Source: Xestospongia bergquistia
Lineage: Eukaryota > Porifera > Demospongiae > Haplosclerida > Petrosiidae
DNA: 64,000 nt
Direction of reading: 5' to 3'
Assembly: GCA_963965975.1 (NCBI GenBank)
Contig: OZ014419.1
Span: forward strand, 1,984,001-2,048,000
Shown: positions 1 to 10,900 of the stretch, piece after piece
Layout of the letters: each line of letters opens with the position of its first letter
How positions within the stretch are numbered: the stretch's first letter is position 1
Notes under the pieces: model-generated
What the model saw: the letters and a program-made list of their open reading frames with translations, nothing else
What the model was told of the DNA's origin: nothing
The model's database searches: none
Translations under genes and position numbers: made by a program

Positions 1-941
1 TTCAGGTTCTAATCCATGTACTGATGGTTTGACTAATGTCATACGAACTAACAAGAGAACAAATGAACTATTTTGAACAACTAAATTCTCTAACTTGTTG
101 TTTGTCTTATAGTATCTTCATAGTTGGTAGTGACTTCTTTGTGTAGTTGTGGTAGTAGAGGTTTAGTGAGAGGATTAGTGAGACAATGACGAGGGACAAG
201 AGAGACAATATGTTCCCATGTTTTGGGTAACATTGGAGTCACAGGAGCTGAGGCCACACATTTACGTAGGAACTCATAGTTCAACTACATGAAAAGAAAT
301 ATTAACTTATTAATTTCATTAATTTTTTCATTATTAAGTTCTTATCTATCCATCCAATTTGTAATTTGTATCTTTGACCATTCATCCATCCAAGACACCC
401 TGTGTCCATCTGTCTGTCTCTGTCACCCATGATCCATCCATCCATCTATTTTATGCATACTCTAGTTTTGCGATCTTTACTCATCATTTGATCAGGAAAG
501 GCTGGTTCATCATGACCATGTCCTACTCTTCTGTTATGTTGTGCAGTAGTTAACAAGTTCTTAGCTGCTCGCTCTTCACTGAATACAAAGAAAAGATGTA
601 ATGTAGATTACGACATATTATAATACAACTATTTATAGTTACTTAATGGCTAAACTATAGAGCTAGTGAGCTAGTATTGATCATAAAAGTATTTAAGTGG
701 CAAATTTTGCATACATTAAATTTGATACTGCAGCCTGGATTTTTTGGTTCCGACGATAATGATACAAAGAGCTGCCTTCATATTTCCCAGTTGGAGACAG
801 TGAGTTACCAGTAAGTAATGGAGCTTTGGGAATAGGTGGAAGTTTGGCCACAGTGGAACTGGGGGTAGGTAAGACCTAAAGTACAGTGCAGTTAGATCTT
901 TGCCATAAAATTAGTGAAATTACCTTCTCACTGGTAGCCAT
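1..941 (-). CDS. Axonemal dynein heavy chain-like N-terminus, partial (first five exons)
   Basis: The start codon is at 941-939. Exons join in frame on the minus strand as 941-924, 875-715, 578-461, 284-95 and 47-1; the gene runs off the left edge. About 178 residues are visible, starting MATSEKVLPTPSS, then a Pro-rich stretch, KYEGSSLYHYRRNQKIQAA and EERAAKNLL, then a block with CVASAPVTPM, TWEHIVSLVP and YEDTIRQTT. The spacing of VTPM, W, LVP and a following Y-x5-T/S helix resembles the start of the tail of single-headed axonemal dynein heavy chains as I recall them; no motor domain is in the window, so this is a family guess. The head-to-head position with an IQUB-like gene and shared X-box sites supports a ciliary role. 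The exon 2 donor (ac at 713-714) was chosen because only it joins exon 3 without a stop. Another ciliary protein is possible. Confidence 0.5.
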
Positions 942-1086
942 CCCACACAGTGTACACAATGTTATTGGAAGTTTGTAAAAATTTTCTTTGTCTTCTTGTT
1001 TGTAAGAATTTTATGTCAAAAGGAAACTAAATCAAAAACTAGAAAGCAACCTTTGTTTAGTCAGCCATTTTATTCCTTTAGGCATC

Positions 1087-1099
1087 ATTGCTTAGCAAC
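1087..1099. promoter_or_regulatory. X-box-like RFX site 1
   Basis: The sequence ATTGCT-T-AGCAAC is an inverted repeat with a one-base spacer and one mismatched outer base. It fits the RFX X-box pattern of two GTTGCY half sites. It lies 71 bases before the IQUB start codon and about 146 bases before the opposite start codon. RFX factors drive ciliary genes in animals. Confidence 0.65.
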
Positions 1100-1104
1100 G
1101 AGTA

Positions 1105-1117
1105 GTTGCTAAGCAAC
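1105..1117. promoter_or_regulatory. X-box-like RFX site 2 (perfect inverted repeat)
   Basis: The sequence GTTGCT-A-AGCAAC is a perfect inverted repeat with a one-base spacer, five bases after site 1. Symmetry and sequence match the X-box bound by RFX proteins. Two such sites this close are unlikely by chance in AT-rich DNA. Its place between two ciliary-type genes makes it a credible shared control site. Confidence 0.75.
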
Positions 1118-1169
1118 CATTTGACAAACAACATGGCGAATATACACTGCACTAGCTGAATCTCAAGTC

Positions 1170-4100
1170 ATGGCAGCTGTAGAGGCATCTATTCCTACTG
1201 GGGACGTAGAAGAGATACAGAATCAAGAGGAAAGTGTTCAAGACAGAGTAGAAGGTAGAGATTAACAGTTTAAAGGTTTATTTTATAATTTGCTTCATAG
1301 TCATATTTGTTCAAGAACAGAATGGTGAACAAATAAAAGACCATTTCAAACTATCAGATTCAGTAGCACTGTTGAAGGACAACTTATCCAGAAAATGGCT
1401 ATGTCATCCCGAAACACTAGTTATATCACTAAGTGGTCAGTAATACTGTGTATACATACATGTACTATAACTTAATCTGTTAGGTGAAACACTCTCTAAT
1501 ACTACCACTATTGAGGAGTTAGGAGCAGTAGCAGGATCATCAATAGAATTACATGTCAAACTACTAACACCTCTGGAACCTCCTGTTATCAAAGATGAAC
1601 AACCTCTCCCATCTATCACTGCTAAACGAGAAGGAAGGAGTGGTCATCTACCTAGTGCATTCACTGTACAAGTTAGAGTAGGTAAGTGAGAATAGTAAGG
1701 ACTATCTAGAGTACAATGTTATATGCTATTTATGATGTACTAAAATTATGTCACTAAGATGGATTTAAGAGAGTTCTTCATATAACTGCTGTACACAAAT
1801 GATTATATTTGTATCATATTCTAATACTGTATTGATGTATTAGTTAAGAGTTCTAAATACTACTATAGGTCAAGAGGTTAAAGAGTTATTGGTAACAGTA
1901 GAGAAGTCCAATGTAAAGAAACCTTTTATTGGTGGATATCGTAACAAAGTAACTGGATTAGAGTATCATCATGCTACTGTTCAGACTATGCCTAAAGGAA
2001 AAGTAGACAATGGAGTAAGCCCTTTTCATTAATATTATATATATATATATATTATATATGGTGCTATTTATTGATAACAGATACCCAAGTTTGAACGTGA
2101 CACACAAACAGTTATTACTCGTAATCGCTATCAACAAGTAACTATGGATGCTACAACACAAATGGTCAGTGAACCATTTCAAACTGTTCTGTTGTTTGTG
2201 GTTACAGTTTAATCATTTACATTTCTACAATAATTTAAATGATAACAATTTTCAATTTCAGAATCAAATAGGATGCTATATCACTGACAAAACTGACAAA
2301 ATCCTTTATCCAAGAAAATATGAAACAGCTGATGAATATCATGCTAAAATATTAGAAAAGGTTCTTACAACTATATCACACTCTTTCACTGTTACTACAT
2401 GTAATATAGATAATAATACTACAGAGTTATTGGCGTCGCTGGCTTTCATCAAAATATGTCACTGCTCTGAGGAAAGAGAAACACGAAAGAATGATTTGGG
2501 AAAGAGAAGTAAGTCTATTACAATACATGTACTAATTAACTTGGTTCATAGGAGGCAGAAAGGAAACAGAAGGAGAAAGAAGAGAGACAAAAGAAAGAGT
2601 TCAATCGTCGTATGAATCCTCGTACAAAAGAAGACTTTGATCTCCTTTATCATGCACTAGAGAGTAAGATATTAATACTCAATAATGTGATGCGTTCTTT
2701 CTCTCTAGTGTGGCGTCAAGATGAACTAGAGAGGATCAACTCTACTACTAGTGGTCCTGAGAGAAAGGCTGCCCTCTGTATGCTGTTAGAACAAGAGGCC
2801 AATTTGATTGCTTCTGTTGGACGACACAAAATTATTGCTGATGAAGAAAACCAGGAAAAACAAATTAGAAATTTTCTTAATGCTGTAAGTCTAGTATACA
2901 ATATCAAATCAAAGCTTTTAATTATCTCATAGACTTCTGCACCCAAGAAGTGGATAGCATATGATGGTCAACCAACAGAAATGGACACACCTTATACATT
3001 AAGAGCTGCTCACTTAAAAGACTTATATGAGACCATCACAATGAAATCTTTAGCTAAAGATGAAAGACTTGATGCCTTGTTGACTCTCAAAGCAACTGTT
3101 AGAGTAAGTATTCTAACCTCTAGTAATTTCTATCATCAATTATTTATTAGGAACATGATTGTAAGTTAACAAGAGAGATAGTAGAATTAGTTGATAGAGA
3201 AGCAGATTTACTAGTTAGAGATACAAAGCCACTAGCTCTTCAAGGTAAGATCATTGACTGGATATAGTATGAGTATTAGTTGGTTATAGGTTTAAGAAAG
3301 AGAATTGCTACTCTCTTTTTACAATATTGCAAGACTCCTCTTTTCAATCCTGAAGCTGCTAAACATATCAAAGTGAGTACTGGGAAGTAGTGTCATTATT
3401 ACTCTATCTACATATGTAGGTTCCACAAGATCCATCTGTATTGAGAACAAACATTTACTATTGTCGTAGTTGTTGTCAATACTTACCTTCTACAGACTTT
3501 GAGTTATCTACAAACTCACGGTAACTAACATAATGTTATACTGAGAGATCATTTCTAGATATGTAACTTCTTTTCCTTTTGTAGTGTTGTTGGTCATTGT
3601 CGTCTATGCAGAGAATTAGACAACAAAGCCAGAGCTCGTGAAGACTATACTCTTTATCGTGCAATGCTTAAAACAATACAGAAAACAGAAGAGAGTTATC
3701 AAGATGACTCTCATATCATATTCTTGATACAGGTGGGCAGGGATAGTACGTTATAGTTATAGTTATAAGACTAACTCCAATTTGTACAACTTATTAAAAC
3801 CATGTCTTTAATATGTCATTTTCTTTTACAGGAGCCTGATCTTCATTATTTAGTGGAGAATATTTGGGCAGGTCAGAGTGCAATGAGTGCTGAGAAGGAT
3901 CTGTTTGAGCTCATTATTGTACGTTGGGATATCAGACAACATTGGAGTCCATGGAACTGTATTTTACTGACTAAAGATGAAGCTATGGCACATGTAAAGT
4001 TAGAAGATCCAGAACAGGTTTGAATGTTAATACTATAATAATATTATAAAATAGTTATAATAATATACCATATGTTTATACCTGTTAACTGTTAGTTTAT

Positions 4101-4360
4101 CTCTTCTTTGACACTATTCTTTCTTCTCTCTCTCTCTATCTCTCTCACTGACTCACTCACTCTAGGCTTATGGTTCTCAATTTGTAGAGAAAATTAAACA
4201 CAGACACATTTTAGCTAAAAACTATTTCAGTCAAATTTCTAGTATGACTGGTGACATGAAGTCAAAAGTAAAAGAATTACCTCTCCCTCGACCTAAGGAG
4301 AGAGTCCTTGTACCTAGACAGAAGATCTCTCCGACACCTTTAACTGTAAATGCTAGTTGA
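1170..4360 (+). CDS. IQUB: IQUB-like protein (ubiquitin-like and IQ motif domains), complete
   Basis: Sixteen exons join in frame to about 698 residues: 1170-1254, 1301-1435, 1484-1681, 1869-2014, 2081-2164, 2262-2360, 2425-2508, 2552-2663, 2709-2884, 2933-3103, 3151-3244, 3290-3372, 3420-3520, 3585-3732, 3832-4017, 4166-4360. After an acidic start comes a ubiquitin-like fold ([14 protein letters not shown] to [13 protein letters not shown]), then [15 protein letters not shown], an IQ-type basic helix ([19 protein letters not shown]), a charged coiled coil, [16 protein letters not shown] with IASVGRHKI, a CRSC/CRLC pair of CxxC motifs that may bind zinc, and a conserved C-terminal domain. This order matches IQUB, a radial spoke-associated protein of motile cilia; vertebrate forms are somewhat longer. 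The intron at 2361-2424 has a weak donor (gttctt), so the residues just before the IQ helix are uncertain. Confidence 0.85.
2033..2059. repeat. TA-rich microsatellite in an IQUB intron
   Basis: An almost pure run of TA dinucleotides lies in the intron at 2015-2080. It is ordinary low-complexity sequence. Confidence 0.8.
4121..4165 (+). other. Long pyrimidine tract before the last IQUB exon
   Basis: A run dominated by CT and TC dinucleotides, then a short ACTCACT repeat, leads into the acceptor AG at 4164-4165. It is an unusually long polypyrimidine tract for this window. The intron (148 bases) is also about twice the local norm. Confidence 0.7.
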
Positions 4361-4389
4361 AGATAATAATTATGTTATTAATACATGAT

Positions 4390-4395
4390 AATAAA
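4390..4395 (+). terminator. Poly(A) signal of the IQUB-like gene
   Basis: The hexamer AATAAA begins 30 bases after the stop codon at 4358-4360. No other canonical hexamer is closer. Confidence 0.6.
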
Positions 4396-4470
4396 GTTAT
4401 TATGTTATAAATGAACATCATATTATATGAATGAATTCCTAATAATAATGTACCTAGTATTATGAACAAT

Positions 4471-4546
4471 TAAGCACTGATATAGTATTATTCAATGGAC
4501 AATTACTACACAAGCACTGATATAGTATTTGATGGACAATTTGCTA
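4471..4546. repeat. Imperfect tandem duplication of about 40 bases
   Basis: The string AAGCACTGATATAGTATT followed by GATGGACAA or CAATGGACAA occurs twice in a row. It is a local duplication upstream of copy 1 with no coding capacity. Confidence 0.65.
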
Positions 4547-4645
4547 CACTAGTCTAGGTTGCTTTGATTATTTAAAACATAACAGTCTGCTATTGTTAAA
4601 GTAGATCTATATAAACTTACACTATTTGGGAATGAACAACTAATT

Positions 4646-4735
4646 ATAGTCTCTACTATTATTATTGCTGTTATACTACTGTTAATTTGTGGTTTAACAT
4701 ACAAAAGGTTTTGTGGAATATGGGTGTGTCTTGGC
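4646..4735 (+). pseudogene. Possible orphan transmembrane exon remnant
   Basis: One open frame reads VSTIIIAVILLLICGLTYKR, a hydrophobic run ended by basic residues as in a type I membrane anchor. It follows an AG that could be a splice acceptor (4648-4649). It has no start codon and no neighbouring exons that I can join to it. It may be a relic of another receptor or a chance frame in T-rich DNA. Confidence 0.25.
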
Positions 4736-4901
4736 AGGCATAGAGTTATTTCTTTATTAATATTCTAATCTATTAGGTAGTCTATATTATGTACAAAAGA
4801 TATGATATTGTGTTTATGGATTTTTCTAAAAGTAAACAGCACATGATAAGTATTTAAAATAAATTACTTTAGGTCTACTGTCTTAGTGTTACAAGATAAC
4901 A

Positions 4902-7900
4902 ATGAGGCTGCTGGAGATCATCTTCTTTTTATATGTGAGTGAAGTTATTAGTAACTGTCCACCAGACTCAGGTAAGTGACTTGATATGTAATACATCATT
5001 TATTGGCAATGTTCTAGGTATCTACCTGATGTTCAATGGAGATTGTTATCCTAATGGCTCCTACATTAATCATATTTACATCACACCAGGTCACACTAAC
5101 TATTCACCTCTTCAGTGTGTGTTACCTAATTATGTTTTGTCTGGAGGAGAGTGGGTCTATCCTAATGGACAACCTGTAAACTGTAACAACAACAATAACA
5201 ATGATCCTCTCCACTGTATTGAATCTAATAATACTGCTAATATCACTGTATATAGACCTGGTGAACATCACTTTCCTTATTCCCAAACAGATGGTAATGA
5301 GTTCAAATGTTGTCTACCCAGTAGTTGTTCTGATCCTACTACCAACATCATCACTGTTCATATATTCAGTAAGTTATATCTCATTGTACTAGTACACACT
5401 GTCATTTGTTACTGATCTATTATAGGACATGTAGAGATCATAGACTTCAGTGTTGTTGAACTTCCTTCTAATATGACAGTTGTTCCACAACAATACATAC
5501 TTCATTGTGTTCAAAGTGGAATCAAAAGACATTTCAGGTGGTATTATGTATATAACAGTCAGAGTTCTAGTACTGAATTCAACTGTTTGACACATAACTT
5601 TGGATACAGTTGTAGTAATGAGAGTCAAACTATTCACAGTATTAATAATACAATTGTTCATAATCTAACTGTTACTTGGTATGCAGAGAGGATCAGTAGT
5701 GGAATATTTAGTCAGTCAAACAATAATGGTGATCATGTACATAGGTGTTATGAAAAAGTTGATGAGGTTGTAAGAAATCGTTATCTTACAGTAACTGGTA
5801 AGTACTTTTACTACTATAGTTACATGATGTCATATGTAACCCTCTTAGCTCCAGGACTCACTCCCTCTCCTCTTACTCTGGTCAACAAAACAACTACCAC
5901 TATCATTGTCAGTTGGACACCTGTTCCATCTGATGCTGATGGATATGTAGTCAATGCCACTAGTGACATACACACTGTGACACACCAGGTAAAGGGAGGT
6001 AGTCAGAATGAGATGACACTGAAGGGACTGATACCAGCAACAACTTATAACATCACAGTCAGAGCCTATCAACATATACTGGGACCTGCTAGTAATGTAA
6101 TCAGTATACAAACATTGTCAGGTATTCTAATATTTATCAAATATTGATTATTTTAAATTAATTTTTTTAGTTATTTCATCAATCAATTGGACATTTGTCT
6201 CATTCATTACTAAACTTCAAAACACTCAATATCATATTGATTGTATGACAACTACTGTCAATGTTACTACTGATGTTTACTGGTTAGTGAATGGAGTGAT
6301 GAAGTACAACTCAATGTATACATTAATTGATTCTGATCTCCTCATATACAACAACACACTACTAGTATATCCTGATCCACTGGGAGTGTCAGTTAATGTT
6401 ACCTGTATAGCAATGTATAAAGGAGTGAAGTACAGTGACACTGTGATATTACAAGGTATGTGAAATTTAGTTATTCATCTTAACTAGGTTTCCCCTTTTC
6501 TAGTTCCCATTGGTCCTCCATCTAATGTGATGATATATATTTTAAATGATAGTAGTATCAAAGTGAACTGGACTATGTCATCACAGACTACTGGATATGT
6601 GCTTGTCATTAACTCTACTACTGGAGTAGGTACCAACAAGATATTATCTACTATAGAAGATGAAGTTGTAATCAATGGACTAATATTGAGTAGATATTAT
6701 GAGATCAGTGTGTACTCATATAAAGATCTTCCTTCAATTAATAGTAGACAAAGATTATTAAGATTTGATGGTGAGTTGATATTTGTATAAAGACAATGTG
6801 ACTTTATTTGATTGCCTAGTTCCTACACCAGTAACTAATCTGTCAGTGAGTGATGTCTCATCTACTACTATTATAGTGAATTGGACTAGTCCCAGTATTG
6901 AAGATGGTAACTATGTAACATACTACAACATTTCCTATAGTCCATCTTGTCCTGAGTTATCATCAGTTAATGTGACATTGGTCTTTGTTACTCCTCATCA
7001 GTCCACTACAACATTCAGTTATATATTAAGAGAATTGTTGAGTGGTATGAACTATACCATCACAGTGCGAGCTGGTAATATACTAGAAGAGTCTAGTCCA
7101 ATGATATTAAATAATGTAACACAAATGACAGGTAATTAAAAATAATTTTATTTTCCTGTTTATACCTGTTTCCTCAGCTCCTAGTGGACCTCCTACCTCT
7201 TTGTCAGTAGAACCTGTCAACATATCATTTTATAATATATCCTGGAATGAAATAAATTGTTATCAACGTAATGGACATATCATTAGTTATATTATCCTAA
7301 TAAGTAGAGATGATATTGAGTTTAATATCAGTAGTACTACAGTCTACATACTAACAAGTGATCTGGTGTTAGGTAAAGTCTACAATATAAGTGTAGCTGG
7401 AATAAATGACATAGGAATGAGTCCTTTTAGTGAACCTGTGAGTTTTGAAATTGGAAATGGTTAGTTTAATATGAAGTATTCAAATAGTAATTTATATCTC
7501 TGTATATTACAGTACCAGGTCATGTTAGTCTATCACATATATTTGATGTAACATGGGTCTTAATATCATGGAGTCTACCAGACTACATACCTAAGGAGTA
7601 TTACATTACACACTATGAGATTGGTTATGGAATAGTGCAATCTGAGAACTGTACTTTTGTAGAAAATGATGTCATCAGATTTGATACAACTTTAAAAGAA
7701 TCAAATACAACAAGTTCAAGTAATATAAGTGATCTGATAGGTAACAGCTGTTATCTGTTTGGTGTACGTGGTTACACTGTTAATGGTTATGGACTATGGA
7801 CAGTAACTACTAATAAAACACTACCTGAACTACCAACAAGTTAGTTTACAATAATATTATATAAATATATACTAGTTTAATTTTGATTTATTTAATATCT

Positions 7901-10900
7901 TCAGTAACTATGACACCATTAACAACAGTACCAACAACAAGCTATTCAGATGAAGGTAATGATATTATTTCTTTTCTTCTTCATACTAGTTTAATTTGGA
8001 TTTATTTAATATCTAATCTAAACAGTTACTACATCAACATCTGGACTAGCTGCTGGTATCAGTGTGACAATGATTATAATATTAATTGTGTTCATTATTG
8101 CTGTAATATTAATGATCATTGGGTAAGTACACAAGTACTACATACATTAGTTAATTATTACATCATAATAATTTTATAGATATCAAAAATACATCAGAAA
8201 AAGCAAGTTTAATATAGACAAATCTACTGATATCTCTCTCACTGATCTAAAGGAACCTACATATAGTGTGACTACATTACCAGGTAAAACAAAGACACTA
8301 TTCATTAACTAAATTACATTGTATTTCTACTTAACAATAGATGACTCACAATATGAAGTAGTGAAAGAAAAACCAACAAAGTCTGAAGTTGTATATGCAA
8401 ATGTCAAATCTTATCTCAAACCATTAACACCTCTACCTACAATTACATCTGATAATGATATTAGATCAAAGGATGTTACTGTAGAATTAACATATGAAGT
8501 TATAGAAAGAAGTTTACTTGATAATACTAAAAAGAAATCAAATAAACCACAACCTCCTTTACCTTATTTCAATCCTAAGATCCCTCGTACATTACCCATT
8601 ACCATCAATGATTTAGGAGATCATGTAACCACCTGTCATCTTAATGATAACAAGACCTTTGATGAAGAATATAAGGTAATATAAATATTAAATTGATTGT
8701 ATTGTTTTCTTATATCTTAAAAGAACTTGTACACAGGAAATGATAGAGCATGTACTGTTGGTTTTAGTTCAAAGAACAAACCTTATAATCGATTCCAAAA
8801 TATCACAGTGTGTATGTTTATTTCTATTAATAACAGATGTTTTGATGTCTTACTTGTCAACAGATGATGATAATAGAATTATTCTAATGAGTTTTGGGAA
8901 TTATGAGAATGATTACATCAATGCAAGTCCTATTGATGTAAGTTTAATACATTGTATTCTCTATTAATATAGACATTGTTTGTTATACAAATAGGGCTTT
9001 CTTTGTGCCAAAAAATTTCTTGCTGTCCAAGGTAGAACATTTTATTAATAATTTTAACATGGTCTAATGATATCTACTTTGTTAGGTCCAATGACAAAAA
9101 CATTGATTGATTTTTGGCGTTTAATATGGCAAGAGAAAGCATGTTCTATTGTTATGGTAACCAACTTAAAGGAAGGATCAAAGAGTAAATGTGAACAATA
9201 TTGGCCAAAAGATTGTATGAAACATAAAGAATATGGTCCTTTCAGAGTGACATTACTGGATGAACAGGTTTTACCAGATTTTACTACTCGTAGGCTTACA
9301 ATAGAGGTTAGTTATATCATTATGTCATTTTAATATTGTTAATATTCTAGTTATCTGTTGATGGTTTAAATGAAAGTCATGAATTGAGTCAATATCATAT
9401 GACATCTTGGCCAGATCATGGTGTACCAGAATATGTGAGTCCATTATTAAGATTACACAAACGAGCAACAAAGAACTGGAACATCAGTAAAGGTCCCATC
9501 TTAGTCCATTGTAGTGCTGGTGTAGGTCGTACTGGTACATTTATAGCTGTGGATATAGCTCTAGAACAAGCTAGCAGGGAGGGAGTAGTAGATATTGCTG
9601 GTATTATCAATAGACTTAGAGAACAGAGAATGAAGATGGTCCAGACAGTGGTAAGTGGAGTCATTTAAAATGAACAATGATATTAACAATATTTTTTCTT
9701 TTTAGGAGCAGTATGTATTTTTACATGATGTTATTTTAGAGGCAGTTATTTGTGGAGAAACTGAGATATCTAGTGATAGGTACTCTGAAGATGTCCACAA
9801 ATTAAAAGAAAGAGATTGTAAAAGTGGTAAAAGTGGTTTTGAGTGTCAGTTTGAGTTATTATCAAAATTATCACCAAATGATGATGATATTAATCAAGAT
9901 ACAGCACAAAGTCATATGAAGAAAAACAGAAGTCAAAAATACTTACCATGTAAGTTTAATAATTATTAGTAGTACTTTATTATTATTGTTGTTGTTGTTG
10001 TTGTTGTTATTTGTAGCTGACAAGAACCTTGTACCACTAAAAGAACCAAATGGTTATATTAATGCTACATTTGTCAATGTATGTCATAAATTTAACTGAC
10101 AAGATATTAATATGATGTTATAGGGTTATCGTGAAAAGAAAGCATTCATTATAGCTCAGAGTCCAATGGAAAACACTACCAGAGACTTTTGGAAGATGAT
10201 AATGGATTATAAAGTGTGTGCTATTGTGATGTTATGTGAATTAGAAGAGAAAGGAGAGGTATAGATTAGGTCTAAAGTGATATGTAGATAAATAAATTGT
10301 ACAGGAAATGTGTTATGAATATTGGTGTACATCAAATGTAATGAAATATGGAGAATATCATGTAAATTGTGTTTCAAATGAAGTAAAGAGAGGATTTGTT
10401 CAAAGAAATCTTTATGTTCTTAATGAAAAGAAAAGAGTAAGTTTATTTACTGGTTACTAGACAATTATTACTATTGTTATAATTAACAGGGTTTGAGTCA
10501 TAATGTGATCCAATTCCAAGTTATGGATTGGTCTGATGATGGTTATGTCAGAGAACCTCAAACTATCCTCCAAGTGATTGATGAGGTCATTAGAAGACAA
10601 CAGAAGATTGGAGGAGGACCAATAGTTGTACACTGCAGGTAAATAGACTGTACACATAGTAATAGTTACTGTCTTCCTCTCTCCAGTGACACAGTGAGTC
10701 GTTGTGGAGTATACTGTTCAATAAGTATTGCTCTAGAACAATGTAAGACAGAAGGTGTAATAGATGTATTTCAAGTGATCAAAGCTGTTAAAAGAAACAA
10801 ACCAGGAGCTGTTACTACATTGGTATGTACTACTCCGTTATAATAATAATAATATGATAATACTTATAGGATCAGTACTGTTCAGTGTACAATGTGATTG

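Larger units (their letters stand above)
942..1169. promoter_or_regulatory. Divergent promoter shared by the dynein-like and IQUB-like genes
   Basis: This 228-base stretch separates two start codons facing away from each other. It is less AT-rich near 1081-1140 than its surroundings and has no clear TATA box. Its main feature is a pair of X-box-like inverted repeats at 1087-1117. From the layout I infer one bidirectional promoter; transcript ends cannot be seen. Confidence 0.7.
4361..4901. other. Spacer between IQUB and the phosphatase array, with the copy 1 promoter
   Basis: It holds the IQUB poly(A) signal, an imperfect tandem duplication (4471-4546), a TATA-like TATATAAA at 4608-4615, and an orphan membrane-segment-like reading frame (4646-4735). 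It lacks the TGACTCA plus TATTTATATA block found before all other array members, so copy 1 is probably controlled differently. Confidence 0.6.

Noticed and set aside
360..450. CATCCATC-like short repeats in the left-end minus-strand intron as a functional element
   Set aside because: Only a loose run of ATCC/CATC units in an intron; no sign of more than simple low-complexity sequence.
8740..8967. Open frame of 75 codons starting MIEHVLLVL, recurring in several copies
   Set aside because: It reads in the wrong frame through a D1 exon and across an intron. The spliced frame gives NLYTGNDRACTVGF, matched by WLYTGEDKLCTVGF in copy 9.
9416..9664. Minus-strand open frame opposite the D1 active-site exon
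   Set aside because: Antisense shadow of a 300-base conserved exon; no start context, splice plan or domain.
10631..10690. Possible read-through without splicing at the D2 signature, giving an extra Cys/Arg-rich insert in copies with GTACAT in place of GTAAAT
   Set aside because: In copies 3, 4 and 8 the intron happens to be open, but copies 1, 2, 6 and 7 have an in-frame TAG there, and splicing restores the C-x5-R signature in every copy except the broken copy 5.
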